Notes: generated by a model from the sequence alone, not told the origin. A stretch of 64,000 nt of DNA from Arthrobacter sp. B3I9 (GCF_030816935.1 NZ_JAUSYO010000001.1:2790001-2854000), one strand, 5' to 3'. Positions 18,681 to 28,111 are shown, counted from the first letter of the stretch. A program made the numbers and translations.

Positions 18681-20276
18681 TCAGGCCTTTTTGCGGATAA
18701 GCGCGAGGAACATGGCATCGGTCCGGTGGATATGCGGCCACAACTGGGCGGTGCCTTCGTGCCCGGCTTCGAGGTGGCCGGTGAGGCTGACGCTGTCCAG
18801 CACCGCTCCGGCGTCGAGCAGTTCCAGGTCCTCGCGTTTGCGCAGGACATCGCTGACGACGGCGGTGGTCTCCGCCGGGTGCGGTGAGCACGTCACGTAG
18901 GCCACGACGCCGCCGGGCCGGACGGCTGCCAACGCGGACTTGAGGAGCTCGCGCTGCAGCGGACCGAGGTCGGCCAGGTCCTTAGGCGTACGACGCCAGC
19001 GGGATTCGGGACGCCGGCGCAATGCCCCGAGCCCGGTGCAGGGTGCGTCAACGAGGACCCGGTCGAAGCTTTCGGCCATCTCCGCGCCCACCTCGCGGCC
19101 GTCTCCGGTCCGCACATGCCAGACCTCATGCGGTACCGCGGCCAGGGCCTGTCGGACCAGCTTCGCACGGTGCGGGGCGGGTTCGTTGGCCAGCAGGGTG
19201 GCACCCCGTTGCCGGGCGAGGGCGCCGAGGAGTGCGGCCTTGCCGCCAGGACCGGCGCACAGGTCCAGCCACCGTTCGCCGGCTTCAGTTCCGACTTCGG
19301 TGTCCGGGGTGCTGCTACCAGTGCCCGGCTCAACGGCGGCCATGGCCCGGGCAACGAGCTGCGATCCGACATCCTGGACCCGGGTGCTGCCGTTCCGCAC
19401 CGAGGCGAGACGGCCCAGGTCGCCGCCGCTGGAGAGGGCCGATCCTTCGACAAGTTCCCCAGGCGTGGCCCCTCCTTCGAGGGCCTCGTCCAGGCTGCCG
19501 AGCCCGGGCAGCGCCACGAGGTTGACCACGGGGGCAGCATTGTCCGCCTCCAGCAGCTCGTCGATTTCGTCGACCGGGCGGCCGTGGGCCACGAGGGACT
19601 GCCGCAATGCACGGACAATCCATTCCGGGTGGGCGTGGCGGATCGAGGCGATCTTCGTTTCGTCTGTCTCGTCGCTGAGGAGCAGCTCCAGCCACTCATC
19701 CAGCGTGTGCGCCGAGACCTTGCGCAGCACGGCGTTGATGAGGGCCGAGGGCCCCGCTCCGATCACGGCGCGGGCCAAGCCCACGGTCTGGTCCAGTGCG
19801 GCGTGGGCGGGAACGCGCATGGCCAGCAGCTGGTGGACGCCGATCCGGAGGGCATCCAGAATGGCCGGATCCAGCTGGTCCAGCGGCCGGTCGACGCAGC
19901 GGGTAAGGATCGCGTCATAGGTCCCCTGGCCCCGCAAGGCGCCGTAGCTCAGTTCGGTGGCGAAACCGGCGTCGCGCTTGTCCAGTCCATGGTGCCGGAT
20001 CCGCGCAGGCAGCACGAGGTTGGCGTAGGCGTCCTCGGAGGCCACGGCGCGGAGCACTTCGAAGGCAACGAGGCGGGCGGGATCCGCCCGGCGGGTGCGC
20101 TGGGACGGAGCGTTCTCGGTGAACCCGCGCTGCGGGCCGCGGTTGCGCTCCCGGCCCTGGGCGTTGCGCTGGCTGCCGTCACGGCCGCGGCTGGTGCCGC
20201 GTTGACCGCCGGCTCCCCCTCCGCCGCGGGGTGCGCCCCTGCCGCGGCCACTGCCGCCCGTCCCGGACTCGCTCAT
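18681..20276 (-). CDS. rsmB: 16S rRNA (cytosine-C5) methyltransferase, RsmB type
   Basis: Methylates a cytosine of 16S rRNA (C967 in E. coli). The first ~60 residues are a Gly/Arg-rich disordered tail, likely an RNA contact. Residues ~65-200 are the NusB-like domain. The C-terminal Rossmann methyltransferase has [13 protein letters not shown] (SAM), [16 protein letters not shown] with one catalytic Cys, and [10 protein letters not shown] with the other. At 531 aa it is longer than E. coli RsmB because of the tail and a loop. It overlaps fmt by 4 bases. Confidence 0.93.
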   Translation of the reverse strand: MSESGTGGSGRGRGAPRGGGGAGGQRGTSRGRDGSQRNAQGRERNRGPQRGFTENAPSQRTRRADPARLVAFEVLRAVASEDAYANLVLPARIRHHGLDKRDAGFATELSYGALRGQGTYDAILTRCVDRPLDQLDPAILDALRIGVHQLLAMRVPAHAALDQTVGLARAVIGAGPSALINAVLRKVSAHTLDEWLELLLSDETDETKIASIRHAHPEWIVRALRQSLVAHGRPVDEIDELLEADNAAPVVNLVALPGLGSLDEALEGGATPGELVEGSALSSGGDLGRLASVRNGSTRVQDVGSQLVARAMAAVEPGTGSSTPDTEVGTEAGERWLDLCAGPGGKAALLGALARQRGATLLANEPAPHRAKLVRQALAAVPHEVWHVRTGDGREVGAEMAESFDRVLVDAPCTGLGALRRRPESRWRRTPKDLADLGPLQRELLKSALAAVRPGGVVAYVTCSPHPAETTAVVSDVLRKREDLELLDAGAVLDSVSLTGHLEAGHEGTAQLWPHIHRTDAMFLALIRKKA

Positions 20277-21193
20277 TCGAATACCACGCTTTCAAGTGTT
20301 GCCTGTCCGCGCGCCCAATCAGCGGCGGTCATCATTTTCTTGCCCGAAGGCTGGATCCGGCTAAGTTCCACCGGATGCGAGCCGGTCCCGACCAGCACGC
20401 TTTTGCCGTCCAGGGCCAGCCGCCCCGGTTGCAGTGCCGGCGCCTGGGGCCGGAGCAGCACCGGTTCGAGTTTGACCCGCTGCCCGTCCAGGGTGGTCCA
20501 GGCGCCGGGTTCGGGAGTGACACCGCGGGCCCGCCGCCCGATCGCCAGGGCCGGTTGCCGCCAGTCGAGCCGTCCGTCCTCAAGCGTCAGTTTGGGAGCC
20601 AGGCTCACGTCACCCTGCTGCGGCACTGCAGCCGCCTTGCCGGCGTCGACCGCGGACAGTGTCTGGGTGAGCAGCACAGCGCCGCTGTGGGACAGCCGCT
20701 CGAGCAGCGTCCCCGCGGTGTCGTCCGGGCGGACGGCCTCGGTCAGCGTGCCGAACACGGGCCCGGTGTCCAGCCCCTCCTCGAGAAGGAAGGTGACGGC
20801 GCCGGTGACGTCGTCACCGGCGATGACGGACCGTTGCACGGGGGCTGCTCCGCGCCACGCCGGCAGCAGGGAGAAGTGGAGGTTTATCCAGCCGTACCGG
20901 GGAACTTCCAGTGCCGGACGCGGAATGAGGCCGCCGTAGGCCACGATCGCGGCGACGTCAGGTTCAGTGGCAGCGATCCGGGCGGTGACCTCGGAGTCCA
21001 CTTTTGCCGCGTGGATGACCTCGATGCCAAGCTCGGCGGCGCGGGCCGCAACCGGCGACGGCGTCAGGACCCGCTTCCGCCCCACCGGGGCATCCGGGCG
21101 GGTCAGGACGGCGACGACGTCGAACCCCGCCTCGACGAGGGCGTCCAGGGAGGGGACGGCGACGGCGGGTGTCCCGGCGAACAGAACCCTCAC
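20273..21193 (-). CDS. fmt: Methionyl-tRNA formyltransferase
   Basis: Formylates initiator Met-tRNA using 10-formyl-THF. MRVLFAGTPAVAVPSLDAL opens the Rossmann domain. SLLPAWRGAAPVQRSVIAGD carries the SLLP-x-x-R-G folate/catalytic loop, and the catalytic Asp is in GLDTGPVFG. The C-terminal OB-like domain contacts tRNA. 306 aa is standard. It overlaps def upstream and the rsmB-like gene downstream by 4 bases each, so three translation genes are coupled. Confidence 0.97.
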   Translation of the reverse strand: MRVLFAGTPAVAVPSLDALVEAGFDVVAVLTRPDAPVGRKRVLTPSPVAARAAELGIEVIHAAKVDSEVTARIAATEPDVAAIVAYGGLIPRPALEVPRYGWINLHFSLLPAWRGAAPVQRSVIAGDDVTGAVTFLLEEGLDTGPVFGTLTEAVRPDDTAGTLLERLSHSGAVLLTQTLSAVDAGKAAAVPQQGDVSLAPKLTLEDGRLDWRQPALAIGRRARGVTPEPGAWTTLDGQRVKLEPVLLRPQAPALQPGRLALDGKSVLVGTGSHPVELSRIQPSGKKMMTAADWARGQATLESVVFE

Positions 21194-21828
21194 TGGGTGT
21201 TACCGAAGGACCCGGTGGCGGCGCGGGAAGCGGCGCCGGCGCTGCCGGTGGCGGCACCGCCGCCGAAGGAGCCCCCACCGAAGCTGGACCCGACCGTCTT
21301 GGCACGTTTCGCCGTCGTCTGCTCCGTGACGGCGTCGTAATTGGCGTTCCGGATGGCGCGCAGAGCGGCCTTGCGGTCCTCGCCTTCGAGGCGGTCGGTG
21401 AACAGGATGCCGTCGAGGTGGTCAGTCTCGTGCTGGAAGCAGCGGGCAAGCATGCCCTCGCCCTCGACGGCGACCGGGTTGCCGTGCAGGTCCACTCCGG
21501 TCACGCGTGTGTGACGGCGGCGACGGACCGGGAAGCCCAACCCGGGGATGGAAAGGCAACCCTCGACGGCGTCCGGCTGGAAGTCCTCGCTGTTTTCCAG
21601 CACCGGGTTGATGATGTGTCCCTCAACACCGCCGATCCGGTAGGTGAAGACACGCTGGCTAACGCCGACCTGGGGAGCGGCCAGGCCTGCGCCTTCGACA
21701 TCCTCCATGGTCTCGGTCATGTCCGCGACGAGCTTCGCCAATTCAGGCCCGAATTCCGTCACGGGATCTGCGACTGTGCGCAGCACAGGATCTCCGATGA
21801 TGCGGATATTCAAAATGGCCATGTGCAA
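21190..21828 (-). CDS. def: Peptide deformylase with Gly/Ser-rich tail
   Basis: Removes the formyl group from nascent proteins. The three metal motifs are present: GAGLAAPQVGVSQ, EGCLSIPG with the metal Cys, and CFQHETDHLDGILF (HExxH-type HETDH). The first ~175 residues are the enzyme. The last ~35 (SFGGGSFGGG...GNTQ) are a Gly/Ala/Ser tail of unknown use. It begins the def-fmt-rsmB run. Confidence 0.96.
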   Translation of the reverse strand: MHMAILNIRIIGDPVLRTVADPVTEFGPELAKLVADMTETMEDVEGAGLAAPQVGVSQRVFTYRIGGVEGHIINPVLENSEDFQPDAVEGCLSIPGLGFPVRRRRHTRVTGVDLHGNPVAVEGEGMLARCFQHETDHLDGILFTDRLEGEDRKAALRAIRNANYDAVTEQTTAKRAKTVGSSFGGGSFGGGAATGSAGAASRAATGSFGNTQ

Positions 21829-21953
21829 TCTGTCCTCACGATGGGCGGATACGGGATTCCCACCAGTTTAGTTGCCCCGGCCAGCTTCCCGGACGCGGCC
21901 GATCTGCTTCGCCTGCACCTGGCTTGCTCCGGGCTGGTGGTCGATCGGTCCTC

Positions 21954-21981
21954 GCTAATAATGTCGGAGCCAAGTATTAGC
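21954..21981. repeat. Inverted repeat upstream of the DUF222/HNH gene
   Basis: GCTAATA (21954-21960) and TATTAGC (21975-21981) form a 7-bp inverted repeat with a 14-base centre, ending 2 bases before the GTG at 21984. The AT-rich arms stand out in GC-rich surroundings. It may be an operator, or the -10 zone of a leaderless promoter. Confidence 0.4.
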
Positions 21982-21983
21982 GT

Positions 21984-23911
21984 GTGGGTATGGAAGCCGT
22001 CGGGGATTTCCTCCCGCTTGCGGACGCGGACCAGGCCAGAAGCCGGTCCGTGGATTCGGCTGTGGACGAGGCTCTCGCGCTGCTCCGGAGCGCGGGCTCG
22101 ACGGCGGTATCTGACGCGGCGCCCTGGGGATTCGGGGCCGCGTCCGACTTCGCCGGCCAGGTGGAGGAACTGTCCCGGGCCGCGGAGTATCTGCAGCTCC
22201 TCGCGGCCGGCGCCGTGGACCGGCCGCGGAAACAAGACATAGCCACGGCCGGCACAGGATCCGGGACCACCGGCTGGACCACGGGCTGGCGGGACACCCC
22301 TGCCGCCGGCAGCAGTCCTAGCTCCGGCAGCGACGGCGGCGATAGCGACGACGGCCCGGACGCCGGAAGTGCCGCCGCCGGAAGCCTGGTTGCACAGAGC
22401 CGGGGTGCTTCTGGAGTTGCCGACAGCACGATGGGAACGCCGGACGACAGCATCCGGGCCGCAGACACAACGAACTTGCCGGGCGGCATGGGCTCAGCAG
22501 TCGACGGAAGCGCCGCGAGTGACCGCGGCGCCGCGCGTGACGGGGCTGCCACGGGTGACTCGGACGCCGCACGTGACGGGAACGCCACGGTCGGCAGGGA
22601 TACCGCGAACGCGGTGGACGACGGGTACCGGAACACCACCAAGTTCCTGCGGGCCCGGTTGCGGATCAGCGCCCCGGAGGCCCGGCGCCGACTCGCCCTC
22701 GCCGGGGACCTGCTGCCCCGCACCCGGTTCGGCGGCCAGGAACTCCTGCCCCCTGTCCGTGAGGAACTCGGCGCCGCGGTAGCCTCAGCCGAGGTCTCGT
22801 CCCGGACCGCGGGCATCATCACCGCAGCACTGGACCGGGTCCGGCACGTTTCTGCGACCCGGAAACCGCAGCCCGGATGGAGCACGTCCTGACCCGGACC
22901 GCGGCAGAGAACGACCCGGACTTCCTCGTCCGCGTCGCCCGGAACTGGACCGACGCGATCGACCAGGACGGCGCCGAACCATCCGAGGAACTGCTCCGCC
23001 AGCTCCAGGGCGCCTTCATCCGCCGGCCCCGCCACGGGCTGCACCACCTGGAGATCTTCGCGACCGCCGAGCAGTTCGAACTCCTCCTCACCGTGATGAA
23101 CACCGGCACCAACCCCCGCACCACCACGCCCGACCCCGCCACCGCGACGAACAAGGCCACCGCCACTACCGCTGACGGGGCCGCCACGGACAGCACCGGG
23201 GCGGACAGCACTGTTGCAACCGGCACAGCCGCGGGTTTCCTTGAGGCGGAGCCGCCCGCGGTGCTGGATCTCCGTACCCAGCCGCAGAAGCGGCTCGACG
23301 GCCTCGTCGGCGGCTGCAAGGTTGCCCTCGCCGCCGGAGCCCTGCCCGCCACCGGCGGACTCCGCCCCCAGGTCATGGTCACCATCGGCTACCGCGACCT
23401 CCTGGCCCGCCTCGACCACACCGCCGACCCCGGCGCGGCACCAGACGGCGCCGGCGCAGAGAGGCCGGAACACACCGGGACGCTGCTGTTCACCGGCCCC
23501 GTCACCGCCTCCACCGCCCGCAAAATCGCCTGCGACGCCGACATCCTCCCCGTCCTGCTCGGCAGCGAGGGCCGGATCCTGGACATCGGCCGGACCACAA
23601 GAATCTTTCCCCCGCACATCCGCAAAGCCCTCACCGCCCGCGACCAGGGCTGCACCTTCCCCGGCTGCACCATCCCCGCTCCCTGGTGCGAGGCCCACCA
23701 CATCACCTACTGGTCCCGCGGCGGGACCACCGGCACGGACAACGGAACACTCCTTTGCTCCCACCACCACCACGTCATCCACAAAGAACACTGGACCATC
23801 CAACTCCGCGCCGGGATCCCCTGGTTCATCCCACCCCCACACCTTGACCCACACCAAAGACCCCGCCGCAACCACTACTTCCAACCCACCCACCACCCAC
23901 TCACAGCCTGA
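21984..23911 (+). pseudogene. DUF222 / HNH endonuclease protein, split by a frameshift
   Basis: Two abutting ORFs (21984-22892 and 22877-23911) form one DUF222-HNH protein of the actinobacterial 13E12-repeat type. The first carries the DUF222 start and an Ala/Gly/Asp-rich low-complexity insert before RNTTKFLRARLRISAPEARR. The second continues with MEHVLTRTAAENDPDF. In the other frame, DPETAARMEHVLT can be read directly across the join, which puts the one-base shift at about 22848-22856. The C-terminal HNH module is intact (CTFPGCTIPAPWCEAHHI, then LLCSHHHHVIHK). Either a true pseudogene or a sequencing error. These genes are multicopy and variable between strains. Confidence 0.8.
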
Positions 23912-23958
23912 GGCGGGGTGAGCGCCACTACTACTTGTCGCTGCTGGCGCGCAGCAGC

Positions 23959-24462
23959 CTACGGCTTTGCCCTCAGCTGCCGGTTCCTTGACCCGAGCAT
24001 TATCCAGATAACGACGGCGAAGGTCAGGAATAGCAGCGCAACCGGTAGGAGCAGAAAACCCAGGCTGGTGTCGCCGGACGCTATTGTCATGCCGGCGAGG
24101 CACCCAAGAACGACGCCGAGCACTGCCGGCACAACGGCGATTCTTTTCCAGGCTTCGGCATCGCGATCGCTGAGGTCCGCCGCCTTAAACTGAGCACTGT
24201 CTTCCCGTTCATAGAGCTGCGCCACGAATAAAGCGACGATGGGGGGAAACAACCGCAGAGACAGGTCGGCACCCGGACCCTGAGGGTTAAGGGTCGTGCC
24301 CACGATAGTCACAATGATGACGAACGACACGACTCCTAGGAGCGCTAGGTATCTCCACCGCCGGCGGCTTCGCACGAGCCTCCCGGCTCTGGTCTTTCCG
24401 ACCAGAATTACTCCGCCCCAAAAAACCAGCAAGGCGGGCATGAGGCTCTGAAAAACGGACAA
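23959..24462 (-). CDS. Hypothetical membrane protein, four helices
   Basis: A 167-aa protein with hydrophobic stretches near residues 5-22, 38-58, 108-128 and 135-155. A polar segment with YEREDSAQFKAADLSDRDAEAW lies in the middle. TTG at 24462 is the likely start, directly after the stop of the 36-codon ORF upstream (TAG then TTG). I recognise no family. It lies in the accessory stretch between def and the tRNA genes. Confidence 0.6.
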   Translation of the reverse strand: MSVFQSLMPALLVFWGGVILVGKTRAGRLVRSRRRWRYLALLGVVSFVIIVTIVGTTLNPQGPGADLSLRLFPPIVALFVAQLYEREDSAQFKAADLSDRDAEAWKRIAVVPAVLGVVLGCLAGMTIASGDTSLGFLLLPVALLFLTFAVVIWIMLGSRNRQLRAKP

Positions 24463-24573
24463 CTACACGTCGGCCGCGGTTCGCCAGATCGTGAGGAGTG
24501 CAACGGCGGCGAGGGCTATGACCACCAGACCATCGGCGATCCGGAGCTTGTCCTCTGTCTGTTGAGAGGCCAT
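24463..24573 (-). CDS. Small single-helix membrane protein, 36 aa
   Basis: Reads MASQQTEDKLRIADG, then one strongly hydrophobic helix (LVVIALAAVALLTIW) and ends RTAADV. A polar N-terminus, one helix and a short tail is the layout of real small membrane proteins. Its TAG is immediately followed by the TTG start of the 167-aa membrane protein, which suggests coupling. The ribosome site is weak, so translation is not certain. Confidence 0.45.
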   Translation of the reverse strand: MASQQTEDKLRIADGLVVIALAAVALLTIWRTAADV

Positions 24574-24741
24574 TCGGCAAGTGCAATAGACGGCGACCCG
24601 GTTGTCAATAAGTCAACTCACGGGATAAACATCCGGGCGGGCAAAGCCTAGGACCTTTTACCGTCGCGCGTCCGTACAGTTCCGGGCCGATTGCACCCGG
24701 TCATCTGCGAATGAGCCTGAGAGCCTCCACATCGGCTCGCA

Positions 24742-25044
24742 TCAGTCTCGAAGCGGCGACCCGGCGACGTCGAACCGAAACCCTCCGAACTTGCCGGACA
24801 ATAACGGCCGTGCGGCCGTGATGGATGCCTGGACCTCCGGCAGTGCGAGGGAAGCCTGATGCGCGTCCTCGCTCTCCCACAACTCCACCACGAAGACCGT
24901 GTCAGGGTCGTCATCGTTCACTCCGACCTCGTAGGCAAGGCAGCCGATCTGCCGGAGGGTGTCGCTACGCTGAGTCAAGTGGCGCACCAACTCGTCGCGC
25001 TTGCCCGGGAGAGTGCCCAGCGTTCCCACATTCGCAAAGGTCAT
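24742..25044 (-). CDS. Antibiotic-biosynthesis-monooxygenase (ABM) domain protein
   Basis: A 100-aa single ABM/quinol-monooxygenase type ferredoxin-like domain: FANVGTLGTLPGKRDELVRHL at the start, CLAYEVGVNDDDPDTVFVVELW in the middle, and HQASLALPEVQASI late. The E-x-W followed by a His is characteristic. Such proteins oxidise quinols or polycyclic phenols without cofactor, or simply dimerise; the substrate here is unknown. No linked biosynthetic genes. Confidence 0.75.
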   Translation of the reverse strand: MTFANVGTLGTLPGKRDELVRHLTQRSDTLRQIGCLAYEVGVNDDDPDTVFVVELWESEDAHQASLALPEVQASITAARPLLSGKFGGFRFDVAGSPLRD

Positions 25045-25116
25045 GCCTCTACCGTAATAGGACGGCCGGCATTCACTGTGTCCGTAGTAGGAATCGTCAG
25101 TGTCAGGGCGTTGTTC

Positions 25117-25769
25117 CTAGGGCTGTCCTCCCTGGCATCGTTCTTTGAGTAGAACCAGGCTGGTGGGAGTGGCGGCAAGTTCTATAACACCCTTGTCGGT
25201 ATTCAGCACGAGAATCTTCCCTTTGGGGAGTCTGCCCACGGTGCTTTGGTGCGTCCACCAAGGGGAGCCGGCGCTGAATACACTTCAACGCGTCCGGCTG
25301 GGCGGCCCGTCATGCCCGTCTTTGCTTGAACCAGAAGTTGGCTTGGTTCTGCCTTTGCGTATCCTGGCGCCCACCTCCCTTTGAGTGCCGATCCCGGCTC
25401 GCGGCGTGAGCATTCAAAGATTCCCTGTTCGGCGTCCATTGCCCTTCGTCGTTTTATGTAGGGAATCACGGGTACGGTGACGATTACCGTCAGGGCCACG
25501 CTGATAGCGATCGCCGCGCCCGAGCCCAGCCAAAAACCCAACTTCTCCGTCAGGGGATCAAGCAAGGTCGCTATCACCAGCGTTGTCGGCAGGAAGGTCA
25601 AGATGCTCGAGTCATAAAGTTTCTCTATCCGGCTGATGGGCGTCGCTTCCAACGTCGGTTCGTTCGTCGAACTGGGCCTAGCCTTCCCCACATCATGCGC
25701 CAGCCGGCCCGTTATCAGGACGATGATCGAGAGCCTACCTGTTCTCTGGTTCCTCCAACGGCCTGGCAT
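25117..25769 (-). pseudogene. Hypothetical membrane protein with a C-terminal frameshift
   Basis: The ORF 25203-25769 encodes two hydrophobic helices (near residues 52-72 and 78-100), a basic KRRR turn and a cytosolic domain, then stops at ...SPKGRFSC. Reading on in another frame gives GRLPKGKILVLNTDKG and ELAATPTSLVLLKE, ending at TAG 25117, which has the look of a genuine C-terminus. One missing base in the G run at 25235-25237 would join them. The N-terminal start is uncertain. Family not recognised; either a decayed gene or a sequencing error. Confidence 0.5.
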
Positions 25770-25950
25770 CTGCGATGCACGCCGGAAATGCCAACCGTCT
25801 TTACCGCCCTCCAGCTCAGCATGGTGAGCTGTCCAGTAGAGCGCGATTTACGGCAGCACAGGCAGGCAGCGCAGGGCCGGCGCGGGTTTCAACGATGCGG
25901 GCGTCAACGACGCGGGCTTCCCCGCCGCGGAATCTGTTGCGTTGAGGATG

Positions 25951-26796
25951 TCAGCGCTGTGGGGGCGGGGCCAGCGGGAGCAGCGCCGGGCCGGCAGCGG
26001 TGGCATCAGCGGACATCTCCCAGACCCGCCGGAGTGCGCAGAACTTCCACCAATGGTGCTTGAGGACGTCCGGGTTGGCTCGCTGTGGCCGCACCTCGGT
26101 CTGGCCGACGGCGACCGCCAACAGGATGGGCGAGTCCCCATGCTTCCAGGGTTCCCACTCCCCCGCCACCGGATCCACAAGACTTTCTTCGGCCTTCATG
26201 CCTGCAACGAGCTGCATGACTACCTTGGCGTCGAGGGGCTTGACGGTGCCGTCCCGGCTGGTCCCCTTGGTCTTGTAGTCAATAAGGCAGATGCGGCCGT
26301 TGATCTTCGCGACGAGGTCCAGGGTGCCGGCGTAACCGACGGTTTTGTTCCACACCGTGATTTCCGGCGCGATCGGCTCAACCTGGAAGAGTTCCCACCA
26401 CTCGTCGAACCGCGCGGCAAAAGCTTCCTCGCCGTTGGCGGCCAGCGCCTCGCGGGTTTCCACCATCCGGTGTGGCCGACCCAGGGCACGCAGGGCTACC
26501 TGCTCGCAGTAATTGTGGACCCTGTCCCCGCGTTTCGCGGCGTCGTCCCGGTACGACTCGGCAGCCTTGGCGGCGCGGCTTACGGCCTGGCGTACTTTCG
26601 CAGGGCTGCCCAATATGCCGGGCAGGGTTGGATCCTGGGCCAGGCTGTTGGCTCCCATGTAGCCGAACCAGCCATCGAGACCGTGAGGCTGCTGGCCGAT
26701 CACGGTGGTAATGGACGGGACGGAGAACTGCTCGGACGTGGATCGTGCATACATCCGGCCGTAGTCCGTGGCATGGGCAAGAAGTGGAGCGGTCAT
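25951..26796 (-). CDS. PD-(D/E)XK nuclease superfamily protein (RecB/exonuclease-like)
   Basis: A 281-aa protein whose centre reads GYAGTLDLVAKINGRICLIDYKTKG. That is the D...(I)DYK core of PD-(D/E)XK nucleases such as RecB and Cas4, with active-site Asp, Asp and Lys. Upstream helices contain DRVHNYCEQVALRALG, which resembles the alpha-helical lead of phage-type exonucleases. Start set to ATG 26796 (MTAPLLAHATDYG) because the 39 codons before it read through the upstream gap. No helicase, recombinase or Cas partner is nearby, so the role is open: DNA repair or phage remnant. Confidence 0.75.
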   Translation of the reverse strand: MTAPLLAHATDYGRMYARSTSEQFSVPSITTVIGQQPHGLDGWFGYMGANSLAQDPTLPGILGSPAKVRQAVSRAAKAAESYRDDAAKRGDRVHNYCEQVALRALGRPHRMVETREALAANGEEAFAARFDEWWELFQVEPIAPEITVWNKTVGYAGTLDLVAKINGRICLIDYKTKGTSRDGTVKPLDAKVVMQLVAGMKAEESLVDPVAGEWEPWKHGDSPILLAVAVGQTEVRPQRANPDVLKHHWWKFCALRRVWEMSADATAAGPALLPLAPPPQR

Positions 26797-26970
26797 GGAA
26801 AAAACTCTTTCACAGGGGTCAGACAGCGGAAGCAAAAAGTGACCAGCCGCGGCCATCCGCTGACACGCGGAACGGCAGGCGCGCGCCCGGGCAGGACCGA
26901 AACACGCGCCCAACGAGGGCCAAAGCAGCCGCCCCGGTCAGGACCGAAGCAGCCGCGGCAGCAGGGACCG

Positions 26971-27013
26971 AAAACAAAATGGCCCGCCCCGCTCTGCGAG
27001 CGGAACGGACCAT
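26971..27013 (-). terminator. Rho-independent terminator after tRNA-Val(CAC)
   Basis: A 16-bp stem with a few G-U pairs (26979-26994 with 26998-27013, loop TGC) is followed on the minus strand by TTTGTTTT. It begins 8 bases after the tRNA 3' end. Confidence 0.85.
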
Positions 27014-27020
27014 TCATCGG

Positions 27021-27092
27021 TGGGCGATACTGGGTTCGAACCAGTGACCTCTTCGGTGTGAACGAAGCGCGCTACCACTGCGCCAATCGCCC
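27021..27092 (-). tRNA. tRNA-Val (anticodon CAC)
   Basis: Minus-strand cloverleaf with acceptor GGGCGAT/ATCGCCC, D-loop GGCGCAGTGGTAGCGC, anticodon stem CTTCG/CGAAG with loop TTCACAC, and T-arm CTGGTTCGAACCCAG. Anticodon CAC reads GUG. CCA is not encoded. Its body closely matches the two tRNA-Val(GAC) genes on the other strand, which suggests common descent. Confidence 0.95.
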
Positions 27093-27435
27093 CAATGCCA
27101 TTGAATGCTAGCCCACCCCGGCGGAATTTTGAAATCGGCCCTTCGCCCCCCGGGGTGCGCACCGCGCGGCTGGGCTGGAATCACGGCGCATCGCCGTCCC
27201 GATCACAGCACCCAGCCACCCGGCGTCCCCGTCCCGATCACCGCACCCGCACCCGAACCCTAGGCACGTAATGACAGGGCTGTAATTCGCAAAAACCGCG
27301 GAAAGTCAAGGATTTACAGCCACCCTTGGGCGCCTTGGACGTCGCGATTTGTAAGTTGCCTGAACCTCCTATAGAGTTCTTACTCGTTGGAACGCGAAGA
27401 AACGCCGATTGCGGCGCGGAAATGCAGACAATAAT
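27093..27435. other. Intergenic gap between divergent tRNA genes
   Basis: No convincing ORF. It must hold promoters for tRNA-Val(CAC) leftward and the tRNA cluster rightward. Visible features are a direct repeat CCGTCCCGATCAC (two copies near 27200-27240), an inverted repeat GGCTGTAA/TTACAGCC (27278-27285 and 27314-27321), and a -10-like TATAGA at 27370 with no good -35. Confidence 0.4.
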
Positions 27436-27508
<73 letters not shown>

Positions 27509-27554
27509 CGCAGGACACTGTCACGGCAATGGTTCTTCGGAATCCTGTCTACAC

Positions 27555-27625
27555 GGTGGGTTGGCCGAGAGGCGAGGCAGCGGCCTGCAAAGCCGTATAC
27601 ACGGGTTCGAATCCCGTACCCACCT
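27555..27625 (+). tRNA. tRNA-Cys (anticodon GCA)
   Basis: Acceptor GGTGGGT/ACCCACC (one G-U-type pair), anticodon loop CTGCAAA between GCGGC and GCCGT, T-arm CGGGTTCGAATCCCG. CCA not encoded. Only Cys tRNA in the window. Confidence 0.95.
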
Positions 27626-27663
27626 CGGTGAAAACCCTGGTTTCCGGTTCTGCCGGATGCAAG

Positions 27664-27738
27664 GGGCGATTGGCGCAGCGGTAGCGCGCTTCCCTGACAC
27701 GGAAGAGGTCACTGGTTCGATCCCAGTATCGCCCACCA
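27664..27738 (+). tRNA. tRNA-Val (anticodon GAC), copy 1
   Basis: Acceptor GGGCGAT/ATCGCCC, anticodon stem CTTCC/GGAAG with loop CTGACAC, T-arm CTGGTTCGATCCCAG, and an encoded CCA (27736-27738). Identical mature sequence to the copy at 27915. Confidence 0.97.
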
Positions 27739-27793
27739 AAGCAAGGCAACTTGCTTGATCCAGTACCACCGGCCCAGCCGGCAAGGACTAAAT

Positions 27794-27866
<73 letters not shown>

Positions 27867-27914
27867 CTCTGTTTGGCCTGAATTTACAACTCCACTCCGG
27901 ATCCTTCCGGTTGC

Positions 27915-27989
27915 GGGCGATTGGCGCAGCGGTAGCGCGCTTCCCTGACACGGAAGAGGTCACTGGTTCGATCCCAGTATCGCCCACCA
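27915..27989 (+). tRNA. tRNA-Val (anticodon GAC), copy 2
   Basis: Same mature sequence as the gene at 27664, including encoded CCA (27987-27989). Last tRNA of the cluster; a T-rich terminator follows at once. Confidence 0.97.
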
Positions 27990-27994
27990 CGAAA

Positions 27995-28020
27995 GCAGCT
28001 CCCCCGGAGCTGCTTTTTTT
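27995..28020 (+). terminator. Terminator of the tRNA cluster
   Basis: GCAGCTCC and GGAGCTGC pair around a CCC loop, followed by seven T (28014-28020). A textbook intrinsic terminator, 5 bases after the last tRNA. Confidence 0.95.
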
Positions 28021-28111
28021 GTCTGAATTCACCCGAGCGGCCCGTAGGCCGCCGGGACGCAGTTACGTAGGCAGCCGGGATCGCAGCTACGGCCGGATTT
28101 TGGAGAAATGG

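Noticed and set aside
27021..27092. tRNA-Val(CAC) as the attachment site of an island
   Set aside because: No second copy of the tRNA 3' end, no integrase, and a normal terminator directly follows.
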